Below, one piece after another: positions 12,001-22,725 of a stretch of 64,000 nucleotides of DNA. Where the stretch lies: the NCBI GenBank assembly GCA_026874595.1, contig CM049312.1:74310429-74374428 (forward strand). The letters are read 5' to 3'. The position numbers were made by a program, and so were the translations under genes. Under the pieces are notes generated by a model that saw only the letters and a list, made by a program, of their open reading frames with translations, was not told the origin of the DNA and ran no database searches. Position 1 is the first letter of the stretch; the number at the start of each line of letters is the position of its first letter. Source of the stretch: Sipunculus nudus (taxonomy: Eukaryota; Annelida; Sipuncula; Golfingiida; Sipunculidae).

Positions 12001-15000
12001 GACACAGTAGTGTTGTGCGGCAAAAACGGAGATGATTTACAAGACACACAGCCACGTGGTCCGGCTGATTATTACGCAGCAGAGAAACAGTGGGCGTGGC
12101 TTGAGAAGCAGCTGAAAGAAAGCAGGTAACAACATGCAGGCTGTAGTTCAGAGCCATTTCAACCACGTGTCACATTCATGGCTTGCTTGGAAAATAATGT
12201 TGACTGACTTGATTAATATTAATTTAGAGTTCCATGGATCGACTCCCCCTCCCCCCCTCCCCCCCCATGAAGGGCTAACCTTTAAACTGTTGGCTGCATG
12301 TCATGGAATGACTTGAAGGATTTTTGTGTGTGCATCAATTTGGTGATGTAGCAAAGATTTAATATAAAGTAGTTTTGTTATCTATTTTAAAATAATAATA
12401 AGCCTTGATTATATGCAAAGTTGTTCATCTTGGTAGTCTCTTTGGGAGTCAATTTTTAACCTTATTATTCTCATACGTGTGTAAACAACTAACAGAATAA
12501 AATCCAAAAAAAGATATATGTCTCCCCTCCCTATTCCAAAATTCGAAGAAAAAAATATGGACTACCCTAAAAGTATGATATGACCTTAAAGATGATGGTC
12601 AAAGTCACATGATATTTAACACTACCGAGATTTTTATAGAAACATTTCACTAGTCAAATTTCATGAAATTATGGGGGTTTAAAAGTTATGGGTTCAGAAA
12701 TATTTTTTTCCGGCTAATTTGACCTTGACGGTCCAAGTCAAGGTCACCAGTTTCCGAACTCGTGAAAAAGATTGGTTGAAACAATAGTGTGTTTCACATT
12801 AGAGTAAAAAAATATTGCAATCCTGAAAAATTATGGGGTTCACAACTGAATATACTTGATCCTATTTAACCTTAATGATGAAGGGCAAGGTCATTCAGTT
12901 TGAATTCTTCCGAGTTATTGGTGAAAAAAATTTAATTTCAAATTTCATGAAAAATTGTCTCAAATGAGACATAAATATTACAAAAAAGACTGTATATACC
13001 AATTTAGGTCTGTAGGGGAGAAAAATGCAATAAAACTTTAGGGGAAAAGCCATTTATAAACTAACATGAAAACACTTCTTATGGTAATCTCAAAGTTCCT
13101 TTTTAAGACTTGGACTTAGGTTTTAGATGATTCGGACTAAAAAATGGTGGACTTGGACTCGAACCTCAAGGACTCGGACCTGAACCGCCTTGACTGGGAC
13201 TTGCACTTGACTACATAACTGAACGGAGTATATAGAGTTTAAACCTGATTTATTTGATGCAGATATAACATCATTTGTGACAGCAGTATGGACTGGTGGT
13301 TAATTTGGGTATAATATTCAATCATTTAAAGCAGGTACAACAGATGGCTCACGTTTAATCATTTATTAGCAATCTTAAGAGATAATTATAAATACTATGA
13401 TTTCAAAGATCTCCGTTGTTTGGTTTCAAGCATGAATGACTGCTGGCACTGACAGTCGAGTGAAGCCTTAGAATAAATAATAATTACTATAATTTTTAGT
13501 TTATAATTAATCTGTTATACTTCCAACTATTGTAATTTAAAGAGCTTACAAAAAATTCTTCTAAATAATAAAACAAGGCCTACAGGCCTAATGCGAACCT
13601 GTGCATTGGGAAATACACCAGGTATAATGCTTCAATGCTGGACCATTACTTCTCATATAATGAACAATGCACGTACTAAACCTTATGAATAAGAAACAAT
13701 TACACAAACATCACTGGTGAAATTCTGGCATGGGTGCACACAACACAAAAATGATTGTAACTGGCACCACCAGTCTTGTACACAACAAAGCTATCAGAGA
13801 TATATATGTCAGAGACGAGATTGAAATCCAGGCGGATTTTAAATTTGCCTAGACGAGATTGTGATTGTGATCTCGCCTAGGCGAGATTGCGATTGTGATC
13901 TCGCCTACACAGATTTTAAACTCGCCTAGACGAGATCACAATCGTAATCTCGCCTAGGCGAGATTACAATCGATCATGAAACAGGCCAGGATTTTAATCT
14001 CGTCTAGGCAAGTTTAAAATCCGTCTGGTATCATCCAGGCGAGTTTAAAATCTGCCTGATATCAGTTAGGCAAGTTTTAAAACTGCCTAGGCGAGAATAA
14101 ACTAGTGATCTAATCTAATTTTTTCAATATATTATGCATTGTAATTGACATTTTTCAATTAAAAATGTTTTCAGTCAGATTTTCAATATTTTAACACTGA
14201 ATGGTTATGTATAGTTGACAGGTATATATTTATTAATATTTACAGAATATTATAATATTAATGTAATAATTAACATTATTTTTGGAAATGGATTTTTTTC
14301 ATTATATAGTTTTATAAATATAGTTATGTATAGTTCACAAGTAATATATTTATTAATATTTACAGAATATTATATTATTAATGAAATAATTTACATTATT
14401 TTTTATATTTATATTTATATTTTTATTAATAAACTAAGCAATAAGAAACTTACATGGGTATTGTATACAACATATTTATTTAAAGTGATATATGATGTGG
14501 GCTGCTGCTGATTATTTACATCATAATTTTGTTTTCATTATTAATTTGAAGTGAAATTGGTATAAGTAATATTAATAATGTAGTAATTTAAAAAGACAAA
14601 AGGAGACTGAATATAACTCATTTATTATATAACAATATAATTCAATGCATGTTCACATCCATAAACGATCTATTAATCTATGAATCTAGAAATCATACCT
14701 TTTCTGATATGATATAATACTGTACAATGTGTAATATACTCTTTAAATAGTGAAGTAATATCAATCTGTCTATCTAGCTATAATCTAGCTATCTAATCTA
14801 GCTATCTAGCTATCGATCTATTGATTTATCGAACTATGATTAGTTCAGTATGCAAGTGGATGACTTTTTTCTCCTAGATTTGCTCTTCATAAATTTATCT
14901 CATAAATGTGCTTCAGTATACCTCTTGTTACTCTCTAATTGCCATATATTAAATACAATTACAATTTTTTTTGGTAAAAATTATTGCTGATTTTTACAAC

Positions 15001-18000
15001 TCCAAGGTTGTTAAGAAAAAAAATAAAGATTAATAAATTTACAGCAAATAATTGGTATGATATGAATGCTGTAGACCACATGAATCACATCAAAGGTGCA
15101 AGTAATAATCAATGAATACCAAAAATAAAAATAAAAATTAATGTAAATTATTACATTAATAATTATTACATTACTGTACAAATTAATGTTTATTATTACA
15201 TTAATATTATAATATTCTGTTAATATTAATAAATATATTACCTGTGAACTATATATAACCAATCAGTGTTAAAATATTGAAAATCTGAATGAAAACATTT
15301 TTCATATGTCAATTACAGTGCATAATATATTAGAAGTAACCTCTAGCCTGTTGTCAAATCTGAAATAGTAGTCACACCATTGCATAAGCTCATGCAGGGG
15401 CCCTGCCCTGAGGGGCATGACACCCATGAAATGATCACATGGTGCCCATGAGGTGTTCACATGTCACCCATGAGGTGATCACATGCCTTGTGCTTGGCTG
15501 CACTGATTGAAGTCTTGACCTATATCTGGCTGCACTGAATGAACTCTTGATCTGTTGCCAAATCTGAATTGGCAGTTTCTCAACCTATTTAAAGATACAG
15601 ACACAATATTGGCCCGTTGGTAAATCTGTTTACACATACTAAAAGACTTTTGCTAAAATGCTTTTTTTAAGCTGACATATTCATAAACTTTTTATCAAAA
15701 TATCTAGAACAATAAAAGATGCAGTCCTTTCATTGTGAAAGGTCCAATAATTCTGCCAAAAAATCATTCAAGTAAACTTGAACAAAGGTTACCTAAGAAT
15801 AATTTTTGTGCAATGTTACAGATGTTATAATTGAAACAATAATTTTGTAGAAGAACAGTTTTGCAGTCCACAGTTTGAAATAGACATGATAATGCCTATA
15901 AGACCAACTTAAGTTTTCTGATATGACTGAAAGAACCATGTCCTAGGATAATTCTTTTGAAAAATTGAACAATTCATTTTGACAGTTTCATCATAAACAT
16001 TTTAAGCCGAAAGAGGCTAAAATTATGAGGGTTTGTCCATAAAAAAACAGGTCCATGTAGGTGGCACCACAAAATTTGCAACTTCAAATATGAGTCATGT
16101 GACCAACATTTGCACAATACTTGGTAATGCTAGCTACTGTCATTTCTGAGATTACACTGTCAGTATGCTTACTTGGCCAATTGACTGTTCAAATTCCTGT
16201 AACTCCACTAAAATTCATCAACTGCTAACCATTTGAACAAACTTGAGAGGGCCTGCCTATGGGATCTTTTCTGTAAAATATTGAACAATTTGGCTGGACC
16301 GTTTACAAGAAGAAGACTTTTAAAAGTTTTTCAGCTTTTTCCCTATAAAATCTAAGTAAATGAAGATAGCGAAAAAATAAGCTGAATCCCACAATATTGG
16401 TATGTGACAGATTCTTGCATAAAATCTTGGATGGTAGCTCCTGCTATTCCTGAGATATTATGGGTTAATGTACAGATGACCAATGACCCCCGTACAAAAA
16501 AAGGTCAATGCAGGTGGCGCCACCAATACCTGAATTTCATATATGACTTATGTGACCAACACTGGCATTAAATTTGGAGATGATACCTCCGGCTGTTTCT
16601 GAGACTGTCATTCTAGTATGCTTTTTATGACAGATGACTAAGTTCAACTTCCTGTAACTCGACCAAAATTCACCAAACTTAAACCATTCAAACAAACTTG
16701 AGAGAGGTGGTATAAAAGATTATTTCTGTGAAATATTGAACAATTTGGCTTGACCGTTTAGGAGGAGAAGATTTTTAAAGGTTTCTTAGCTTTTTCTCTA
16801 GTAAAACTAAGAAAATGCAGAGTTTTTCAGATGGCTAATTTTTACATTAAATTTCATGATGCTAGCTCCAGTCGTTTTTGAAATAGTATTTTTAACGTAC
16901 AGATGACGGACGCCGCCACACCATCGCATTAGCTCACAAGTTCGCTAAAAATTACTGCAGACGCATGTTGAATGCAAAATTATAATACAGATATATACAT
17001 CTCACTGATGGCAAAATCTTGAATTAGGTTGAGTATGGATACCAATTATTTATAATCCATGTACAGCCATCTTTATATACCCACAGACAGCTGTATACCT
17101 GTGATTTTAAACATTCTCTGGTATGAGGAATATCTAAAATCATAAATCTACATTTTTTAAAAGATTTTATAAAACATTCTTGTCAATATTGACCATAGAT
17201 AACCTTAAATCTAAATGTCTAGAGGCATAATGTAACGGATGCTGATAAACAGGTGCCAGGCTAGATGTATCTGCTTCACACAGCTAACATATATGGTAAA
17301 ATGACTCAATTCAATCTTTATAATTCAGCCAAAATTCATTCTTTGGAACCATAAAAGACAATTAATATAAGAATTATTCAGGGGATTATTCTTGTAAAAT
17401 ATTAAACAAATTGGCCTCAGTGGAGTCAGTCAAAAAACGTTTTACAGGTTTATAACTCATATGGGAAAATACAGAAAAATGGCTAAGTTCAGCTTCCCAT
17501 TACTCAGCCAAAAACCACTGAACCAAAACCATTTGAACAAATTGGAATTATCAACATCTAAGGATAATTAATGTGTGAGATTTAAGAATTTGGCCCGGTG
17601 GTTTTTGAGAAGAAGATCTTTGTAGCCACTGAGCTAAAATGGGCTGTTACAGCATATGACTAAATTCAGCTTCCCATGACTCAGCCAAAAATCACTGAAC
17701 TGAGACCATTTGAACAAACTTCAGAAAGCACTTACCTAGGATGATTTCTGTGCGATATTAAACAATTTGGCCATATTGTTTCAGAAAAGAAGTTTTTTGT
17801 AGACGTCAGTATGATACGGGCACTGATGACCCCTGTACAAAAAAGGCCGATATAGGTGGCGCCACCAATACTTCAATTTCAGATATGACTCATGTGACCA
17901 ACATTGGCATAAAATTTGGTGATGACAGCTTCAGCCGTTTCTGAGATTGTAATTTTAGTATGCTTTTTTGGACAGATGACTAAGTTCAACTTCCTGTAAC

Positions 18001-19765
18001 GCGGCCAAAAATCACCGAACTTAAACCATTTGAACAAACTTAAGAAAGATTGTTCCGGGGATCATTTCTGTGAAATATTGGACAATTTGGCTGAACAGTT
18101 TCAGAGAAGAAGATTTTTAAAGCTTTTTTAGCTTTTTCCCCATAAAATCTAAGAAAATGCAGTTAGCCAAAAAATAAGCAAAATCCGATAGAGTTTTTTA
18201 GATGACTAATTTTTTGCATAAAATTTGGTGATGCTTACTCTTGCCGTTTTCAAGATAGTATGGGTTAACGTACAGACGAGGGACGACGGACGGACGGACG
18301 ACGGACGCCGGACGACGCCACACCATCGCATAAGCTCACAGGTTCGCTAAAAAGAAAACATTTTATTTCAGAGCCGACTACCTGATAGTAGCAGGACACT
18401 ACCCCGTGTGGTCCGTTGCTATACATGGGCCAACAAAATGTCTGGTGGAACGACTCATGCCTATGTTGTACAAATATAAAGTCACAGCTTTCTTCTGTGG
18501 ACATGATCATAATTTACAGGTAAGATAACCATGTATGAAGTCTAGAAACTAAATTTGATAGATTGTTTTCCAACAGCAGTCATGTCACAATGTCAAATAT
18601 GGGCTGAAACTGTTAGCAAATTTTGAACTTGACTCTGAACTGCTCATGATATAACCAGGACAATTATCTAAATTGAAACATTATGTGTGACAAAAAAAGT
18701 CACATGAAGTTATAATGGATTTACATTTGGTAATATATTATTTATTATGGTAATTAGTGGCAGTGTACAAGTATAGACATTAAGTATAAACTGCTGATTA
18801 GTGCTCAGGTAAAAATCCAGGTAATATCAACCGAGCACTTTATTTCGGCCTCAGGTATACTCAGGTAGGCCTGCAATTTGAGACGTATATAAGCAGTTAT
18901 TGAAGTTATGATTGTAATACTTCATGTCAGTCTGATATAAATGCGATCTCATTTCTCATACAACTTAACACTTTAACACTTTGCCTTCCAGGTCTTTTTC
19001 GGGCCTGTTCATTCTAGTAGCTTTTCTTAGCCATTATCTAGCTATGTGCAAGGTTGACTGTGCGCTCTTCACACAGTAGTCGTCCAAGGTCTCTTCTTTT
19101 ACCGCTGCATTTATGGGAAGGTTTTTGGGGTCAGAACACCACGGTGCACAGAGTATTGAATTGTAATCAGACCAATGAGAGAGTGGTATCGCATTGTGCA
19201 TCCAGCTCCAAATGTTAAACATGCGACACCTGTTTTCCCTTGGTGCGATTACATCAGGACACCCACTCTCAATGGTCGGATTCTTGGCCCCTTGCCAAAA
19301 ACGGTGTTAATTATTGGTCTGATTACAATTCTTGCTCTGTGCGCACCCTGGTGTTCTGACCCAAAGTTTCTTGCAATACAAAGCAGCGGTTAGAACAAAA
19401 AAGGAGCTCTGGGACAACTACTGTGTACAATCGCTACGTGTGGAGCGTACATTTACATTTTACATACGTTCATCTTAACAATCAGTCATTTTTCTTTAAA
19501 TTTCTCCTTGTAGCACCTTCAGTATACCACAGGAAATCACACGGTCAGTTATTTTGTATCTGGAGCAGCCGACTATCTGGACCCCTTTGTACCACACAAA
19601 GACGACGTTCCCCCGGGATCACTCAGGTTCCATTGGTCGGATTGGTTGGGTCTGGGAGGATTCGGCTACGTTCAGGCACAGACTACCAAAATGACTTTCA
19701 CCTTTTATGACAGCAAGGGCAGATCTCTGTATCAGGATTCGATGCAGCCCCGAACAAAGATGTAA
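2864..19765 (+). CDS. ACP5: Tartrate-resistant acid phosphatase type 5 (purple acid phosphatase), five exons, 5' end missing
   Basis: Spliced CDS: 2864-3057, 10449-10573, 11925-12125, 18372-18519, 19514-19765 (stop TAA 19763-19765). Every intron is GT-AG and all phases agree. The five exons give about 306 residues, close to the mature vertebrate enzyme. Metallophosphatase motifs appear in family order: GDWGG (first Asp ligand), LGDNFYF (bridging Asp and iron-binding Tyr), AGNHDH (Asn ligand), AGHYPVW (His) and CGHDHN (two His). The family is a secreted or lysosomal binuclear iron enzyme that hydrolyses phosphate monoesters at acid pH. The first exon here starts with two bases of a split codon, so an upstream exon carrying the start and signal peptide must exist; I could not find it in 1-2863. 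The ATG at 2824 lies upstream of the polypyrimidine tract and acceptor, so it is probably not the start. Introns are large and full of repeats. Family identity is very secure; the exact orthologue symbol is slightly less so. Confidence 0.93.
3470..4490 (+). repeat. Family C tandem core repeats in ACP5 intron 1
   Basis: Five to six diverged units of roughly 170-180 bp. Each holds TGGCGCCACCAGTCT-like sequence (about 3896, 4023, 4170, 4309, 4452), a TCCAAGATCTATGAACATGC-like block and AATTTCAGGC. The rest of intron 1 (4490-10448) carries the other repeats listed and no gene. Confidence 0.65.
4995..5330 (+). repeat. Dispersed repeat family E, copy 1, with (GT)n
   Basis: Begins with a GT-rich run, then AATCATAAACAGAATCTGATG, GGCATTTCTAGAATCAGGCC, and GTCATCAAGGAACATTCTCA. 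Related copies are at 22310-22550 and 32520-32760 with the same block order. Non-coding; class unknown. Confidence 0.6.
5599..5626. repeat. (GA)n microsatellite
   Basis: A short purine run of GAGA units within ACP5 intron 1. Confidence 0.8.
7010..7290 (-). mobile_element. SINE-body fragment in ACP5 intron 1
   Basis: TCACACGCTTCCTCTCATTTT, ACTACTGCACCTGCGGGTCC and CACGGCC blocks match, in order, the body of the SINE at 43290-43640. This copy lacks the tRNA-like head. Confidence 0.55.
9185..9655 (+). mobile_element. TIR element family F (MITE), copy 1
   Basis: Left end TTTAAAGGGACCAAATCACC; right end, read in reverse, CCTTAAAGGTGCCCATTCACC. The interior has GTGTTTATAATA, TTTTGCAAATGGCGTTTTGC and CTTCACGGAGGTATTATAAG. 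Other copies: 21230-21690, 30725-31200, 34850-35300. No coding capacity. Confidence 0.6.
10026..10046. repeat. Poly(G) tract after a poly(T) run
   Basis: Uninterrupted G-run next to an 11-base T-run in ACP5 intron 1, one of about a dozen G/C homopolymers in the window. Confidence 0.85.
10449..10573 (+). CDS. ACP5: ACP5 exon B
   Basis: Acceptor TTTTTACAG precedes 10449 and the donor is ATG|GTGAGT. The 125-bp exon encodes ETFENV, then [20 protein letters not shown], which holds the Asn ligand motif GNHDH. The Trp codon is split across the next intron (TG + G). Confidence 0.93.
10610..11487. mobile_element. CpG-rich TIR element made of GTCGTACGAC-type palindromes
   Basis: Begins AAGCCACGGCGACAC and ends with the inverted counterpart GTGTGACCGTGGCTT. 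Nearly the whole 878-bp interior is a degenerate series of GTCGTACGAC, TCGTGCGACCAGTCG and ACTGGTCGT motifs in both orientations. CpG is dense, unlike the flanks. It fills most of ACP5 intron 2. The open frame at 11276-11545 is a by-product of this sequence. Confidence 0.65.
11580..11601. repeat. Poly(G) tract
   Basis: Uninterrupted G-run in ACP5 intron 2, about 90 bp beyond the CpG-rich element. Confidence 0.85.
11925..12125 (+). CDS. ACP5: ACP5 exon C
   Basis: Acceptor TTTTTTAG precedes 11925; donor is CAG|GTAACA. It encodes [18 protein letters not shown] and [12 protein letters not shown], corresponding to the segment between the Asn and His metal-binding blocks and including the loop that is proteolytically cut in mammalian TRAP (family knowledge). 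Length is 201 bp. Confidence 0.92.
12595..13010. repeat. Degenerate tandem block, ACP5 intron 3
   Basis: Three to four imperfect units of roughly 110-120 bp: ATGGTCAAAGTCACATGATAT, CGGTCCAAGTCAAGGTCACC and GGGCAAGGTCATTCAG, each followed by a CGAGTTNTTGG-like block and TTTCATGAAATTATGGGG. Same core-repeat style as the other families, but no tail was recognised. Confidence 0.45.
13100..13215. repeat. Degenerate GGACTY hexamer repeat
   Basis: A run of GGACTTGGACT / CGGACT hexamers. Related sequence in the other orientation forms the ends of the element at 22726-23197, so this is probably a solo end or fragment of that type. Confidence 0.5.
13811..14100. repeat. Palindrome cluster built on CTCGCCTAGGCGAG
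   Basis: CTCGCCTAGGCGAG occurs at 13872-13885 and 13949-13962; the second is the centre of a perfect 24-bp palindrome (13944-13967). Surrounding sequence is a set of diverged forms (GCCTAGACGAGAT, GTTTAAAATCTGCCT) in both orientations. No coding capacity. Confidence 0.7.
14126..15331. mobile_element. AT-rich foldback element with long inverted arms
   Basis: The left arm (about 14126-14290) and right arm (about 15160-15331) are inverted copies over roughly 160 bp, sharing AATATATTATGCA, TTTTCAATATTTTAACACTGA and ACAGAATATTATAATATTAA. A direct duplicate of part of the left arm sits at 14323-14400. The interior is very AT-rich, with a CTATCTAG-type microsatellite at about 14766-14820. No transposase. 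Confidence 0.7.
16000..18357 (+). repeat. Core-repeat element family D, at least two copies in ACP5 intron 3
   Basis: Diverged units contain CTGTAACTC.RCCAAAATTCA, CATTTGAACAAACTTGAGA, TGTGAAATATTGAACAATTT and AGGTGGCGCCACCAATAC. Two units end in the same tail: GACGGACGCC then CACACCATCGCAT.AGCTCACA and TTCGCTAAAAA (16906-16950 and 18276-18357). A related CACACCATTGCATAAGCTCA sits at 15373. Non-coding. Confidence 0.65.
18276..18316. repeat. GACGGACG tract in a repeat tail
   Basis: A run of ACGG/GACG tetramers just before the end of the family D element, about 55 bp from ACP5 exon D. ACGG tracts are a known feature of bivalve core-repeat elements. Confidence 0.8.
18372..18519 (+). CDS. ACP5: ACP5 exon D
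   Basis: Acceptor TTATTTCAG precedes 18372; donor CAG|GTAAGA follows 18519. The exon encodes [13 protein letters not shown] and [11 protein letters not shown], which supply the last three His ligands. It begins 14 bp after the end of a repeat tail (TTCGCTAAAAAG at about 18346-18357), so the acceptor region abuts a mobile element. Confidence 0.94.
19058..19432. mobile_element. Foldback/MITE in ACP5 intron 4
   Basis: Arms of about 115 bp (19058-19175 and 19311-19432) are inverted copies: AGTAGTCGTCC...GGGGTCAGAACACCA and ATTGTAATCAGACCAAT on the left pair with TGGTGTTCTGACCC, ATTGGTCTGATTACAAT and GACAACTACTG on the right. It ends 81 bp before ACP5 exon E. The open frames here come from the arms. 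Confidence 0.7.
19514..19765 (+). CDS. ACP5: ACP5 exon E (terminal coding exon)
   Basis: Acceptor CCTTGTAG precedes 19514. The exon encodes [34 protein letters not shown] and a C-terminus ending QPRTKM, then TAA at 19763-19765. The GGFGYV strand matches GGFAYV in vertebrate TRAP. No AATAAA is obvious within about 300 bp of the stop, so the transcript end is not placed. Confidence 0.93.
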   Translation, partial: HLQYTTGNHTVSYFVSGAADYLDPFVPHKDDVPPGSLRFHWSDWLGLGGFGYVQAQTTKMTFTFYDSKGRSLYQDSMQPRTKM

Positions 19766-20494
19766 ATCATTACGCATGTCACAATGTATCAATGTCTGCA
19801 TCCGCACCAGCAAATAATCTGGATCTTGAGTAAAAAGAAATCCTAAAAATGGGTTATCTGGTCCAGACCAGGTTGACGGGACCTTCTCTCTGGATACGCC
19901 ACTGTAGTGTCTACAAAAGAATCAAGTCTGCTTGAGGCCTGTTTTGCCACCTTTTGACCTAATCTTTCCGGTGATATAATACTTTTTTTTGGCACAGTCC
20001 ATTGCAGCACAGTATAAACTGATTAAGTCTTTTGTAAAGCGAACTACAGTGTGACGCAAAGCGTACACCTTTGAGACTTAAGTAGGCCTAAACCGGGTTC
20101 TTATAATCTGTTTTAGATGCGAGCTACGTGCGGATACGGACAAATACATGATGCATGAATTCAAATCCAGATGTAAACCAACTATCAAATCAGGAAAAAC
20201 AAATCAAATAACAGTAATTATGATAAATCTGTTTACTGTCATAAACATTTATTTGTCTCAACCTTATACGTAAGAGATAAATATTATATTTGATGTAGAC
20301 AGCAATGCTGTCGAATAAGGAATATCCCCTTGTGTCTTTTATTGATGCTACTGCATAAGCTCAAATTAAAACTTATTCCGCGTAAATGCTTGGGTACATC
20401 ACAATGTTAAATGTTCATCATGCCATCATCTAGAAGGTAAATTTAGTTGGTATACATATAGGTGTACATCTCTGAAAGGATGATTGTTTGCAGT

Positions 20495-20632
20495 CAGTGG
20501 CGTCAATTTATCTCCAAGGGGGGGGGGGGGGTAAAGACTCGCAGGCGTGGGAGGGTAATACAAAAGTTGGGACAACTTTTTTTTATATAAATATACAGAA
20601 ACACATCAGCATATAATATATATATATATTTG

Positions 20633-20685
<53 letters not shown>

Positions 20686-20963
20686 TTCAGTGTCTACATG
20701 ACATATTTCAAATATACACCAATCAAGTATAAGGATTTAGAAAATAAGGTATTATGTTTCTAGTATAGATTAATTCTGAACCAGGTATAGATATATGATA
20801 TTTCATAGTGAAATCATAAATGGAATCAAAGCCTATAATCTAATCATTAATATATTTCGTTTCCAATAAATAAATATTCTCTGAAAAGAGGAGGATGATT
20901 ACATTGACCATGTTGGAGGGGGGGGGGGGTATAACTCCATGCCCCCACAAATTGACTCCCCGG
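20495..20963. mobile_element. hAT-like non-autonomous element with 8-bp target duplication (7/8)
   Basis: Left end CAGTGGCGTCAATTT; right end in reverse CCGGGGAGTCAATTT (11 of 15 identical). Flanks TTTGCAGT (20487-20494) and TTCGCAGT (20964-20971) match at 7 of 8. Poly(G) runs sit near both ends and a (TA)n microsatellite of about 70 bp lies inside (20616-20685). Confidence 0.7.
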
Positions 20964-21229
20964 TTCGCAGTTATCAAACTGGAAACTGAATCAAAAGGGA
21001 AAAGCTAATAATCAAATTCAGCCCAAGGCCCCTTAAAAAGTCCCATTACGATTTTGTTTTTTTGACATCTTATAACTCAATACAAAATACAAAATCCCAA
21101 TTAATTTTGAGATTGACTGTGTGTGAAAGCAGGCTAGCCTGACCTATTCTGTTATGTTTAACACTCTTTCCATATAAAGATATACCTACCATGTTTCCGG
21201 CACATTTCTGATATTTTCCAAACTCTAAG

Positions 21230-21690
21230 AACAATTCACTACATAATTCGACCTAGATAATAATATCTTGTGTGATAAATTTGCTAATTATAAAATTGTT
21301 TTATCTGGATGCTCCAGATGGCATCACTGTACTGAATAATTTATACAAATTTATAGGAGCCTGTTCTGATAAATAACGTCTATTAACTTAAGATAATCCT
21401 GTGAACCTTTATACATGTGTTTATAACATGTGGGGGGGGGCAAAATAACCTGAACACAGTCAAGAAGGACAATTGCAGGCAAGTCAGTTTAATCAGAGCT
21501 TTGCAAAGGGCATTTTGCAGTTAGTGACGGGTTTACTTCCGCGTAGGTGCAACCAAACACCTTAGGCTACAGGGTTTTTCTATTTGTCCACATTGGTCAG
21601 ATGTTAATACAGATGTTAATTATAGACTTAAGACATATAACCATGTTTCTTTTGATCAAAAATTACTCTGTGACATTTCAAAATTAACGT
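21230..21690 (+). mobile_element. TIR element family F, copy 2
   Basis: Shares ATGTGTTTATAACATGTGGGGG, TTTGCAAAGGGCATTTTGCAG and ACACCTTAGGCTACAGGG with the copies at 9185, 30725 and 34850. Confidence 0.55.
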
Positions 21691-22309
21691 AACTTTTTTT
21701 TAAGTCACTTGAACCCAGTCAACTTTTATTCTCTCAAGTCAATTTAGTCTTTTTACTCTAATATTAGTCAACTTTTATCCAAGTCAGCTATAACTGTGTA
21801 TTCGAGTTGTCTTTCCTCAATCCTCCAAAGTGGCACTCTGTAGTTTGTAATATGTCATAAGATAAAGTTTGAGGCTTTATAACTACGGTCAAAGTTCAGT
21901 CTACCACCTAAATAAGTGCTATTTTGTGTGGATTTAAATCAAAATAAGCTTTAGAACATATAAATGAGACAGTATTACTGATACATGTGCCAACAATTCC
22001 ATGAATAAATGTTTGTTAAGGATCTTGCTTATTTTTGTGGTTTCATTGCATGGTCAAAGTAAGGGCTGTGTGGATAAGGCTCTTGCCGGAGGTCATAAAA
22101 TATAATTGTTAAAGGGCAAAAATACTTCATGCAATCACAAATAAAAGCACTTTTATTTACTGCAATATTATATATTGTTCAAGGTAATTTTATTTGTATG
22201 GACCAATATATGAGTCTGGAAAAAACTTTGGTAGTTTGATCAATATCCAAATACGGCAACACACATATGGCTTTTGGATTATTAAATCAACCATAGGGTA
22301 TGCATTCAT

Positions 22310-22560
22310 CTACGTTCATGTTTGTGCTTGTTCACAACAAAATTCGCGCAATCATGAACAGAATCTCATGAAATAATCAGGGCATTTCAGGAATGGGCTA
22401 ATGAGGAATCATTTTGAATTTGGTGTGGATCCAGCTCATGATCCAGGTACGTCATCAAGGAATATTCACACATGTATGGTCGATTAAGCGCGAATGAAAC
22501 TTGGAATATGGGTCAAATAAGTGAATGCAAATGCGGTTTTGGGTGCATTCCACAAAAGGG
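22310..22560 (+). repeat. Dispersed repeat family E, copy 2
   Basis: TTGTTCACAACAAAATTCG, AATCATGAACAGAATCTCATG, GGGCATTTCAGGAATGGGC and CGTCATCAAGGAATATTCAC follow the same order as in the copies at 4995 and 32520. Confidence 0.6.
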
Positions 22561-22725
22561 AATCCCCACATGGCGGAGGATTGCATTACTAAGTATGCAG
22601 ATTTCTAGTTTATTTATTTATCAAATAAGAAAGAAAATTGGATGTTTTATCCATACACAGCGGGGCATGTCTTTGGTAAGCTCAGTACTCAACTGACCAC
22701 AACCATTTCCTTGAGCACCAATTAC

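Larger units (their letters stand above)
13575..15580 (+). mobile_element. Core-repeat element family C, copy 2, interrupted by nested insertions
   Basis: The first 220 bp (GGCCTAATGCGAACC through CTGGCACCACCAGTCTTGTA) match copy 1 at 2040. The matching 3' part (GCACTGAATGAACTCTTGATC, TGTTGCCAAATCTG) reappears only at about 15530. In between lie the palindrome cluster 13811-14100 and the foldback 14126-15331. Confidence 0.5.

Noticed and set aside
18265-18510. 81-residue minus-strand open frame
   Set aside because: It is the antisense of ACP5 exon D and the GACGGACG tract; the plus strand carries the conserved CGHDHN motif.
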